From contig NZ_CP049107.1 in NCBI RefSeq assembly GCF_011044255.1, positions 1,550,001 through 1,614,000 on the forward strand: DNA of 64,000 nucleotides, read 5' to 3'. Positions 45,281 to 53,085 of this stretch are shown here, piece after piece. The notes under the pieces were generated by a model that searched no databases, had not been told where the DNA came from, and worked only from the letters and a program-made list of their open reading frames with translations. The position numbers and the translations under genes were made by a program. Position 1 is the first letter of the stretch, and each line of letters begins with the position of its first letter. The DNA is from Rhizorhabdus phycosphaerae (GTDB lineage: Bacteria > Pseudomonadota > Alphaproteobacteria > Sphingomonadales > Sphingomonadaceae).

Positions 45281-46071
45281 CCGCTATCCGCTCCTCCTTC
45301 TACGACGATCTGACGCATCAGATGAACGTCGTGGGGGCGCTCGTCCTGCGCGAGTTGCACACCCGCTTCGGCCGTAACAATATCGGTTATCTGTGGATGA
45401 TCGGTGAACCGATGCTGCTCGCGACGGTCATCGGCGCGCTTCACGCCTTCCAGCCCGGGCACCTCGGATCGGCGATACCGCCAGTGGCTTTCTCTATCGT
45501 TGGCTATTGCGTCTTCATCATCTTCCGCGGCATTTTCAATCGTGCGGAAAGCATCGTCGAGGGCAATCTGCCCCTCATGTACCACCGGATGGTGTCGGTT
45601 CTGAACCTGTCGATCGCCCGTGTCGTGGTCGAATCGGCGGGGTGCATCACGACATTCGTCATCATTTATAGCTTCATCACGCTGATCGGCATGGGCGAGG
45701 TTCCGGCGCGACCACTCTATGCCATGCTCGGCGTGCTGCTCATGATCTGGATCTCCTTCGCGCTGGGTCTGAACGTCACGGCCATCACCTTCGAGCGCCC
45801 TACCCTGCAGCGGCTGGTGCATCCGATCTCCTATTTCATGATGCCGCTTTCGGGCGCCTTCTTCGCCGTCGAGTGGCTGCCTCTCTCCGTCCAGCGAGCC
45901 GCAGACTGGTTTCCGCTGGTCAACATCTTCGAGATCATCCGCTACGGCATGTTCGAGATGGCATCGGCGCAGCATATCTTTCCCGGCTACGCCATCGCCT
46001 GGTGCGCCTTCTTCACCTATACTGGCCTGCTCGGGATACGGCGGCTTCGCAATCGCATACACGTCCGCTAA
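45277..46071 (+). CDS. Capsular polysaccharide ABC exporter permease (KpsM-like)
   Basis: ABC-2 type inner-membrane permease, 264 residues with about six hydrophobic spans (IGEPMLLATVIGALHAF region, VAFSIVGYCVFIIFRGIF, ESAGCITTFVIIYSFITLIG, YAMLGVLLMIWISFALGL). The N-terminus VVGALVLRELHTRFGRNNIGYLW is typical of polysaccharide/KpsM exporters (key ALVLRELHTRFG). It pairs with the following KpsE-like gene. No ATP-binding partner (KpsT) is adjacent, which is unusual. Confidence 0.92.
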   Translation: MTAIRSSFYDDLTHQMNVVGALVLRELHTRFGRNNIGYLWMIGEPMLLATVIGALHAFQPGHLGSAIPPVAFSIVGYCVFIIFRGIFNRAESIVEGNLPLMYHRMVSVLNLSIARVVVESAGCITTFVIIYSFITLIGMGEVPARPLYAMLGVLLMIWISFALGLNVTAITFERPTLQRLVHPISYFMMPLSGAFFAVEWLPLSVQRAADWFPLVNIFEIIRYGMFEMASAQHIFPGYAIAWCAFFTYTGLLGIRRLRNRIHVR

Positions 46072-46103
46072 TGTCGCCTCAGCCTGCAATATCTGGATAA
46101 TCG

Positions 46104-47270
46104 ATGCACGGAATTATCAAGCCGCACTCCGCCGACGCGCTCGTCGAGCGTCCGCACTGGTCGGAGAAACTCCGTGCGTGGTCGCGACGGAACAAGTGGT
46201 TCCTGGCGATCGTCGTCGTCCCGACGCTGCTGGCCGCACTCTATTATTACGTCCTCGCGGCCGACCAATATCAGTCGGAGGCGCATTTCATCGTCCGTAC
46301 GGCCGATGCCGCGCCGACTCCGAGTAGTGGCTTCAGCCAGTTTCTGGGTCTCGGCGGCGGCATGTCGGCGTCGCGTAGCGAGGCGATGAGCGTCAACGAC
46401 TATCTGGACTCGCAGCAGGTCGTGAACCGCATCGACGACAAGCTGAACCTGGTCGAGCGTTTCCGGCGGCCAGAAGCGGACGTGGCGACGCGGCTGTGGT
46501 TCTCGCAGCCCACGCCCGAAATGCTGCTGCGCTATTACCGTCGGCAGGTGAATGTGAAGTTCAACCAGGAGACGGGTATCACCTCGCTGCAGGTTCGCGC
46601 CTTTCGCCCGACCGACAGCTACGCGATCATCAACGAACTGCTCGCCATGGGCGAGGGTCGGGTGAACGAAATCAACCGGCGCAGCCAGACCGACCAGCTT
46701 TCCAGTGCGCGCCGACAGCTGGCGGAAGCCGAGCAGGCACTGCTCGAGATCCAGTCGAAGATGACGAGCTTCCGTCAGGCGCGCGGCGACATCGACCCGG
46801 AAGGCTCGGGGAAGGCGCAGCTCGGCCTCGTCACGACGCTGGAGGGGCAACTTACCAACGCCCGAGCCCAGCTGAACGCCATGAAGGGCATCATCGCACC
46901 GTCCAGCCCTCAATATGTGGCGACGCTCGCACGGGTCCGCGCGCTGGAAGCCCAGGTCGCCGGACAGTCGGGCAAGCTGACCAGCGGCGGTGGCGCGATC
47001 GCCGCGCGCCTCGGCAACTACCAGGACCTCCAGATCCGCCAGCAATTCGCCGCCAAGCGCTATGAGGTCGCAGCGGCCAATCTCGAAAAAGCGCGCGACG
47101 CCGCGATGAAGCAGCAGCTCTACATCGTCCGCGTCGTCGACCCGAACATGCCGGTAAAGTCGGAATATCCCAAGCGCGGCGAGATTGTGCTGACCATCTT
47201 CCTGTCGCTGTTGGTCGCCTATGGCATCGGCTGGCTTCTGGCCGCCGGCGTACGCGAGCATTCACTGTAA
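46104..47270 (+). CDS. Capsule export inner-membrane protein (KpsE/Wzz-like)
   Basis: Polysaccharide co-polymerase-type protein of 388 residues that spans the periplasm in group 2/3 capsule export. N-terminal helix WFLAIVVVPTLLAALYYYVL (about 33-52), DQYQSEAHFIVRTADA just after it, a coiled-coil middle (LSSARRQLAEAEQALLEIQ), and a C-terminal helix LTIFLSLLVAYGIGWLLAAG. GT, KpsM and KpsE genes are in one direction with short gaps, so they form a transcription unit with the upstream glycosyltransferases. Confidence 0.91.
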   Translation: MHGIIKPHSADALVERPHWSEKLRAWSRRNKWFLAIVVVPTLLAALYYYVLAADQYQSEAHFIVRTADAAPTPSSGFSQFLGLGGGMSASRSEAMSVNDYLDSQQVVNRIDDKLNLVERFRRPEADVATRLWFSQPTPEMLLRYYRRQVNVKFNQETGITSLQVRAFRPTDSYAIINELLAMGEGRVNEINRRSQTDQLSSARRQLAEAEQALLEIQSKMTSFRQARGDIDPEGSGKAQLGLVTTLEGQLTNARAQLNAMKGIIAPSSPQYVATLARVRALEAQVAGQSGKLTSGGGAIAARLGNYQDLQIRQQFAAKRYEVAAANLEKARDAAMKQQLYIVRVVDPNMPVKSEYPKRGEIVLTIFLSLLVAYGIGWLLAAGVREHSL

Positions 47271-47342
47271 GGAAAATTCGGGAATAGCCGAGCGGGGAAC
47301 GGCGTATAAAGCCGTTGCGGGAGTAGTCTTCGGGAGGGGTTG

Positions 47343-48185
47343 TTGGACGTCGTATTTCTGCAGACGGCAGATCCTTATCGCTACAAGCGGATGCTTGATG
47401 CGACCGCCCGCACGATTACAGAATATTGTCGGCGTCACGGCTATGCCTACGAAAGCTATGTGGGGATCAAGCGGGGGTACTTCCCCTGGCATGCCACCTT
47501 CAACCGGATGTTCCAGTTTCGCGAACTGATCGACCGGGAATTTGCAGGCTGGGCGATCTACCTCGACGCGGATGCCTATATCAACGACCTTGACTTCGAC
47601 CTTGACGCCTATCTCGGCCGTTTCCGACAGCGCGCCGGTATCATGACCACGATACCCGGCTCACCCCACCCGTGGTGCATCAACGCCGGCGTAATCCTGC
47701 TCAATCTCGGCAATGCTTCGGCGCGCGAGATCGTCCGGCGGTGGCTCGACAAATATCTGCAAATTGAGGACGAACGCCTGCGCGGCATGAGTGTCTGGGA
47801 CGACAGCGAAAGCGACCAGTCCATGCTGTTCGATGTCCTGTGTGAGGATAGCGTGCTGCGTGACGCCGTTGATTATGACGATGGCGCGACCGTCAATTCG
47901 AGCGAGGCGATCTTCATCCGACAGCTATTGCGGTCGCTGAGCCCCGACATCGGCACGCGTACGAACATGCTTGAGGCATTGTCGGAAGAGCTCCTTTCGG
48001 ATCGGAAGTCTGCAAGCCTGCAAGTGGTGGCAGCCCTCTATCGCGGATTGCTCAAGCGCGAACCCGACGACGGAGGACTCACGTCCTACGCTCGACTGGT
48101 AGACGCTAGCGGCTTGGAAGAGGGCACGAGGCTGGTGGCTCATGAACTGATACACAGCGACGAGTATAAGACGCTCCAGCGCTGA
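47343..48185 (+). CDS. Small glycosyltransferase (galactosyltransferase GMA12/MNN10-like) with C-terminal DUF4214-like domain
   Basis: About 280 residues. N-terminal half resembles GT34-type enzymes: FLQTADPYRYKRML, a HGYAYESYVGIKRGYF region, and WAIYLDADAYINDLDFDL with the metal-binding DxD at Asp75-Ala-Asp77, then WCINAGVILLNLGN. The C-terminal 55 residues (ALYRGLLKREPDDGGLTSYA) match the DUF4214 pattern. A TTG start is inferred from GGGAGGGG directly before it; the codon at 47343 gives better spacing than 47340. GC is lower than in neighbouring genes. Likely transfers a sugar in the surface glycan pathway. Confidence 0.8.
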   Translation: MDVVFLQTADPYRYKRMLDATARTITEYCRRHGYAYESYVGIKRGYFPWHATFNRMFQFRELIDREFAGWAIYLDADAYINDLDFDLDAYLGRFRQRAGIMTTIPGSPHPWCINAGVILLNLGNASAREIVRRWLDKYLQIEDERLRGMSVWDDSESDQSMLFDVLCEDSVLRDAVDYDDGATVNSSEAIFIRQLLRSLSPDIGTRTNMLEALSEELLSDRKSASLQVVAALYRGLLKREPDDGGLTSYARLVDASGLEEGTRLVAHELIHSDEYKTLQR

Positions 48186-48428
48186 GCATCGGGCGCGGAT
48201 GCTGTTAGCTACCGGTCAGAAGAAGCCATGGCAGAACCGCTGACATGGCTGCCGCTGAGATCTGGGTCGAGATCGAAACCGTCCAGCACGAGCTTTCACA
48301 TGCCGGGCTCCCCGGTTGTTACCCGTAAGAGGTTGAGTCTGGCTCCTTCTGCACTGCCGCGGGCGCCCAAGATCCAAGTCAAAAAACACCTCGTTGCGCG
48401 GCCCCGCCATTCAAGCTAGGCCGGTTTG

Positions 48429-49169
48429 ATGGGAATCGACGTCGACAGTTTGCGGTTGCTGATCGAAACAAGAAACCGCTTTGGCCCGCTAGGCGACGTG
48501 CTGCAGCTTGGGCGGCAAGGCCTGTACATCCTCGAAAGCCCTGAAGTTGATAAGTGGATCCGCGAGGCCGATCTGGGCTCGGGTCTCGCAGAAGCAATCG
48601 GGCCCTTCGCCTTTGCCGACCAGCAATTATTGCCCCGGCTTGGCGCGACCAGCATCGTTTCCGTCGACGCCTCGGCTTACGAAGGGGCGGATATCGTACA
48701 TGACTTCAACGAGCCGATCGACGCCGTTCTGCATGGCAAGTTCGACACGGTCATCGACTTTGGATCGACGGAGCACATTTTCAATGTGGCGCAATCATGG
48801 AAGAACCTTCTTTTGCTCCCGAAGGTCGGTGGCCGTCTGATTGCCTGCGTTCCTGCGAATAACTGGTTTGGTCACGGATTCTATCAGTTCAGTGCGGAAC
48901 TGGCTTTCAGGGTGCTGGTGCCCGACAATGGATATCGCCTCCATGCAGTTTATTATGGGGCTTTAGATGGATCGCCTTTGGACGTGGTCGAGGACAGCGG
49001 CGCTGACGGCGTCCGAGGCGAAATCGGTTTGACACACCGTAAGGCGAGTTTGCTCTACATCGCAGAGCGTATCGAAAATGTTGTTCCGTTCAACCGACGC
49101 TGGCCACAGCAGGGTGACTATGCAGCGGCTTGGCGCAATTCATCTTCTCGCGAGGATCAAAACGCTTAA
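48429..49169 (+). CDS. SAM-dependent methyltransferase-like protein
   Basis: A 246-residue protein with features of a class I methyltransferase: DVLQLGRQGLYI near the N-terminus (weak motif I), SIVSVDASAYEGADIVHDFNEP (acidic Asp after strand 2), FDTVIDFGSTEHIFNVAQSW (strand 4/motif II region) and VGGRLIACVPANNWFGHGF. The group resembles methyltransferases of O-antigen clusters. An ATG start is used rather than the TTG one codon before. The 243 bases before it hold only a small GCCGGGCTCCCCGG hairpin and no recognisable gene. Codon usage is less GC-rich than the rest. Confidence 0.72.
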   Translation: MGIDVDSLRLLIETRNRFGPLGDVLQLGRQGLYILESPEVDKWIREADLGSGLAEAIGPFAFADQQLLPRLGATSIVSVDASAYEGADIVHDFNEPIDAVLHGKFDTVIDFGSTEHIFNVAQSWKNLLLLPKVGGRLIACVPANNWFGHGFYQFSAELAFRVLVPDNGYRLHAVYYGALDGSPLDVVEDSGADGVRGEIGLTHRKASLLYIAERIENVVPFNRRWPQQGDYAAAWRNSSSREDQNA

Positions 49170-49394
49170 GCGTGCCGTCCATTTTGATGTCAGAATGAAA
49201 TCTGTTTCTGATTATCAGATTGGTTGCCACATATACTATAGTGAGTGTCGATAGAAACATTCGCCGAGCGCGTCGCTGATGATCGTTACTCCAGGACCAT
49301 GAGAGCTGGAGATCGAGATCTGATCGACCACCAACGGCCCACAACCCCTTGGCAAATCGCGTGATCGCCTACCACAGGCCGTTGCCGCTACCGA

Positions 49395-50351
49395 TCACCG
49401 TCTTTTCTGAACCGCGATCGTATGGCTGATTGCGTTGCCGCCTGCCGCCCCATCTTCACGTATCTCGACCGGCACGCATCCTGCAGCGTCGATGATTTCG
49501 AATATCCGGTCCTGGGATAGCGCGTTCATCTCCATCGCCGGCTGCTCGCTCGATAGATAGCTCTCCGCCGCGAAACGCTGCCCTACGATGTAGGTCGGCA
49601 TCTGCACGATCGCCACGCCCCCTGGCGTCAGTGCGTCGAGCAGGCGGCGATAGATCGCGGCCATCACGGGCGGCGGGTTATGCTGGAGGACGATCCGGCT
49701 GATGACCAGATCGAACAGACCCAGGCCAGCGAGATCATCGACCGATCCGATCGCCTCGAACGTCACATTCCCCGCTGCGACGGTGCCGGCCCTTTCGCGG
49801 GCAAGCGCCAGGTGGGGCGGCGATATGTCGACGCCGACAACCGCGTCCGCATGCGCCGCGAGCGCCAACGACAACCGGCCGACGCCGCAGCCAAAGTCCA
49901 TCGCCCGGCGGAAGTGCGTCGAGAGGCCGCTGCGTCGCAGGAAGTTCAGATGGATATCGATGTCCGGCTTTCCGCTGGCATAGAAGCGCTCGATATTCTC
50001 GGCGAGATTCTCTTGCCTGAAGTCATCGCTGACGAGGACCGACCAATGCGGCTCGGTCTCCCCGAATTTCTTCCACTCGGCACCGATGCGGTCGAACATC
50101 TGCTGAAGCTGCTTCCCGGAGCAGCGCAGGTCGACGTCGATTTCACGCACGTCCAGATAGCGGCCGACCGGAAGGGCGTGATGCCCATCGGCGCCATTCT
50201 TCAAGGCGAACTCCTGGCTGCCGAAGAAGATATCCCGCAGCTGTTGCCAGTCCCGTACATTGAGGAAGCCCTCCACGACGGCCTCGCTCTCGGGATCCCG
50301 CCCCAGGATAAGCCGGTAGGCGTCGATCACCTGCTCGCGCGTGACTGCCAT
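49395..50351 (-). CDS. Class I methyltransferase with N-terminal DUF4214-like domain
   Basis: About 318 residues. N-terminal 60 residues (QVIDAYRLILGRDPESEAVVEGF) resemble the DUF4214-type domain also seen at the end of the glycosyltransferase at 47343. The methyltransferase follows from about 150: AMDFGCGVGRLSLALAAHADAVVGVDIS (key DFGCGVGRLSLALA, GVDIS), FDLVISRIVLQHNPPPV and LTPGGVAIVQMPTY. The start at MAVTREQ is chosen because GGAG lies five bases upstream; a GTG five codons earlier is inferior. Convergent with the previous methyltransferase gene. Confidence 0.83.
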   Translation of the reverse strand: MAVTREQVIDAYRLILGRDPESEAVVEGFLNVRDWQQLRDIFFGSQEFALKNGADGHHALPVGRYLDVREIDVDLRCSGKQLQQMFDRIGAEWKKFGETEPHWSVLVSDDFRQENLAENIERFYASGKPDIDIHLNFLRRSGLSTHFRRAMDFGCGVGRLSLALAAHADAVVGVDISPPHLALARERAGTVAAGNVTFEAIGSVDDLAGLGLFDLVISRIVLQHNPPPVMAAIYRRLLDALTPGGVAIVQMPTYIVGQRFAAESYLSSEQPAMEMNALSQDRIFEIIDAAGCVPVEIREDGAAGGNAISHTIAVQKRR

Positions 50352-50365
50352 CTTCTCTCCTCTCA

Positions 50366-50380
50366 CCGGCGAAACGCCGG
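50366..50380. other. Small perfect hairpin next to the methyltransferase ribosome site
   Basis: CCGGCG, three-base loop, CGCCGG: a 6-bp perfect stem 15 bases upstream of the methyltransferase ATG, directly before its GGAG ribosome site on the minus strand. It could be a weak attenuator or the end of the upstream fusion-gene transcript. No T-run follows. Confidence 0.4.
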
Positions 50381-50470
50381 ACCAAGGCGCATTGGGGCAG
50401 CCGTTTCGAAGGATGCAAGCTTATGAGAGGGTTATCTCATCCAGAACGGATCAAAAACCGGGTGAGCCCC

Positions 50471-53029
50471 TCAGATCCGCCGATACAGCTCTTCCACATG
50501 GCCCGCCCGCATCCAGTGGCGGTGCCGGCTGATCAGGGCATAGCCGCCCGCCTTTTCGATCAGCTCCGCCACGGCGTGCAGGCCCGGTGCGGCCACCTCC
50601 TGATTGATGCTCAGAACATGTGTCACCCGCGCACCCTGCGCCGCCGCCAGCCACGCCAGAGCATCCTCCTCTGCCATGTCGGGAAGGGAGTCGCAGTTCA
50701 GAAGCAGGTCCAGCCGTGACTGCCGCAGGTCGCCGGGGGCAACATCCCGCAGCGCCGTCCCCGTGACATAGGACTGAATAACCGCAGCAGTGGCGCTGCC
50801 GAACTGGCGATAGGGTGGCTGCCCCAGCCGACCGGCGTAGAAGGCGTTGAGGCCGATCCCGCCCCCGATCTCTCCGACAGCGAAAGCCTCAGTCCCGCTG
50901 GCATCCGCCAGTTGCTCCTGAAGCTGTCGCACACGCCATGCGGCATAGACCGCGTCCAGCATCCGCATATGGACCACCCTGCCCCCGCCGACGGCGATAC
51001 CGAGATAGGCGCCGATGTTCGGCGGGGGTGACAGGTCGGCACCCAAGGCGGTTTCGATGGCGGCGAAAAGTTCGGCGGGATCGCGTTGCGCCGTAACGCC
51101 CCAGGGCCCCGTCTCGGGATTCTCGACCCTCAGACATCCCACCGCTTCGGCGAGCGAGACGAGCTTGTCATGGGTCCAGCGCGCCAGTTGCTCGGCGAAA
51201 CCGGGATCGCGGGCGCGGTCGTGCTGGCGATCTCCACCCAACCACCCTTGCGCGGCCGAGGATCGGCCGAACGCCGCAAGCGCCGAGGCGAGCCCCTCGT
51301 CATCGCCCCGTGCCAGCAGGTCGGCCAGCGGCAGCATCCGCGCGGGCAGGCGATCGATCTCCGCCGGTCCGCCCATCCGGACCCACGCATCGCGAAGCGC
51401 TTGCGCACCGACCCTATCCGGTGTGGCCGCGGGCGCTTCGACCAGCGGCGCAAGACGGCCCGCCGGATGGAAAAAGCGAGCGGCCCAGCGTCCCGCAGAC
51501 GGTGTTGGCGCTGGCGCCGCTGCGGCGTCTCCACCCGCCACAAGCGCCGTGCGAACCGCCAGGGCCAGGTCCTCGAGTCGAACAGCATCGCCTGCCGCGC
51601 AGCGGACGAAAGCGGCGTGCCGGCCGCCGAGAATGGCCTCCTGCTCGATTCGCACAGCATCGGCGCCGCCGACCGCCTGCGCGATCGCTGCAATATCCAC
51701 GTCGTCGCTATCCCGCTGGCCAAGCGCGCCGAGAAAGGCGCGCGCGCTGCGATGGGCCAGGTTGAGCAGCCAGGGCGCCCCGGCCCCGCGACCCAGCGCT
51801 GGCATCCCGGCCTGTGACAGGATGACGAGCGGCCGGTTCTGCCCATCGAGATAGGAAGTCAGATCGAAATCTGCGCTGCCGATGAAGCTGTCGGGCCCGA
51901 ACAAAACCGCCCAGTCGCCGTGCTGGCGGGCGACTGCGTCCGACAGAAGATCGAAGACCGATTGCGTGCCAAGGCCCAGTTCGTACCGATAGCCATGCCG
52001 CCGCGCAAAGGCCTGTATCGTGCCGGCCGTCGCCGCCTGCGCGGCGCTATCCTCCTCGCCTTGCCCGATAAACTGGATCAGCATGATTTCGAGCGGCCGA
52101 TCGGCGCTCGGTGCCAGACGCCGCGCCTCGGGGGACAGTCGCAGCACGGCACAGAATTCGTTGCGCCCATGTGCCGTATCGTAGACGCCTGCGACCTCCA
52201 GCCCGACCAGTCCCAGCGCCCCCAGCGCACCGACGATCTCGGCGAAGCGGTCGGGCGTGAAATACCAGGCATGCACATCGACATAGCGGCCCAGCGCGAA
52301 ATCATGATCGCGCATTGCCTTGGCCAGCCGCGCCGCCCGGTCGCGCGGCAGCGGATCGCCATGATCCCCTGCCCAGTGCCGATGGCTGTCATTATGCGTG
52401 GTCAGCGCGACATGTTCGACGATGCTTGCCAGATTGTGCGTCCGCCGGCGGTCGCGATGCGCCTGCAGCACCTGGGCGATCGTGCTTTCGGGCAGGAAAT
52501 GGTCGAGACAATAGCGTTTGTCGGGAATGATCAGGCAGAACAGGCCATCCGGCTCAAGGATGCGCTCGATCTGCTGCATGTGGTGGATCAGGTCGGGTTG
52601 ATGCTCGATCGCATGGCTGCTGATGACAGCGTCAAAGCGCCGCTTCACCTGTTCCAGGCCACCGACATAATCGATGTGCGCTGGGCATCCCTCCGGATCG
52701 AGCCCGATCTCCCGCGCCCGCGCGCGCAACTGGTCCGCGTCAAGCACGTCCAGATAGGCAACCGACGGCCCCTTGAGCAGCGGATTACAGAAGGGCCCGA
52801 TCTCGAGGACCGACCGCCCGTCGGCGACCATCGCAATCAGATTTTCGCGCAAGGCGAGTGGAGAGGCGACAAGCCCCCGCGCGCGCCCTTCGGCCAGATA
52901 ATGGGCTTCGGCTTCCGCCGGCCCGATCGCCAGGTCCGGATTGCGTGCCCGATACTCGGTCTCGTCGAAACGGGGCGGCAAGACCACCGCCTGACCGTCA
53001 TCGGCGCTCGCTGTTCTTTCCTCGACCAT
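50471..53029 (-). CDS. 852-residue fusion: methyltransferase, degenerate glycosyltransferase-like domain, sugar O-methyltransferase-like domain
   Basis: Three parts are seen. (1) Residues 20-280: FDETEYRARNPDL leader, then class I methyltransferase with VLEIGPFCNPLL, YLDVLDADQLR, FDAVISSHAIEHQPDLI and LEPDGLFCLIIPDKRY. (2) About 310-500: a region aligned with the small glycosyltransferase at 47343 (GYRYELGLG, WAVLFGPDSFIGSADFDLTSYL, LLNLAHRSARAF), but the DxD is replaced by GPDS, so catalysis is doubtful. (3) About 650-850: putative sugar O-methyltransferase-like, with VGEIGGGIGLNAFYAGRLG and LLLNCDSLPDM. No frameshift is seen. May modify glycans in two places; function is inferred. Confidence 0.75.
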   Translation of the reverse strand: MVEERTASADDGQAVVLPPRFDETEYRARNPDLAIGPAEAEAHYLAEGRARGLVASPLALRENLIAMVADGRSVLEIGPFCNPLLKGPSVAYLDVLDADQLRARAREIGLDPEGCPAHIDYVGGLEQVKRRFDAVISSHAIEHQPDLIHHMQQIERILEPDGLFCLIIPDKRYCLDHFLPESTIAQVLQAHRDRRRTHNLASIVEHVALTTHNDSHRHWAGDHGDPLPRDRAARLAKAMRDHDFALGRYVDVHAWYFTPDRFAEIVGALGALGLVGLEVAGVYDTAHGRNEFCAVLRLSPEARRLAPSADRPLEIMLIQFIGQGEEDSAAQAATAGTIQAFARRHGYRYELGLGTQSVFDLLSDAVARQHGDWAVLFGPDSFIGSADFDLTSYLDGQNRPLVILSQAGMPALGRGAGAPWLLNLAHRSARAFLGALGQRDSDDVDIAAIAQAVGGADAVRIEQEAILGGRHAAFVRCAAGDAVRLEDLALAVRTALVAGGDAAAAPAPTPSAGRWAARFFHPAGRLAPLVEAPAATPDRVGAQALRDAWVRMGGPAEIDRLPARMLPLADLLARGDDEGLASALAAFGRSSAAQGWLGGDRQHDRARDPGFAEQLARWTHDKLVSLAEAVGCLRVENPETGPWGVTAQRDPAELFAAIETALGADLSPPPNIGAYLGIAVGGGRVVHMRMLDAVYAAWRVRQLQEQLADASGTEAFAVGEIGGGIGLNAFYAGRLGQPPYRQFGSATAAVIQSYVTGTALRDVAPGDLRQSRLDLLLNCDSLPDMAEEDALAWLAAAQGARVTHVLSINQEVAAPGLHAVAELIEKAGGYALISRHRHWMRAGHVEELYRRI

Positions 53030-53085
53030 CGGACAGCCTTAGCCTGCGTCCGGCGCCGGGCACAGCCCCGACATCCGGGCGGATA

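Noticed and set aside
48186-48428. Short frames of 63-64 residues on both strands
   Set aside because: They overlap in opposite directions, have no ribosome site or family, and span a hairpin; treated as intergenic DNA.
49170-49394. Possible gene or terminator in the AT-richer convergent spacer
   Set aside because: Only weak 5-6 bp inverted repeats (TCTGA-TTA-TCAGA; CTCCAG with CTGGAG) without T-runs, and an antisense shadow frame; nothing that can be supported.
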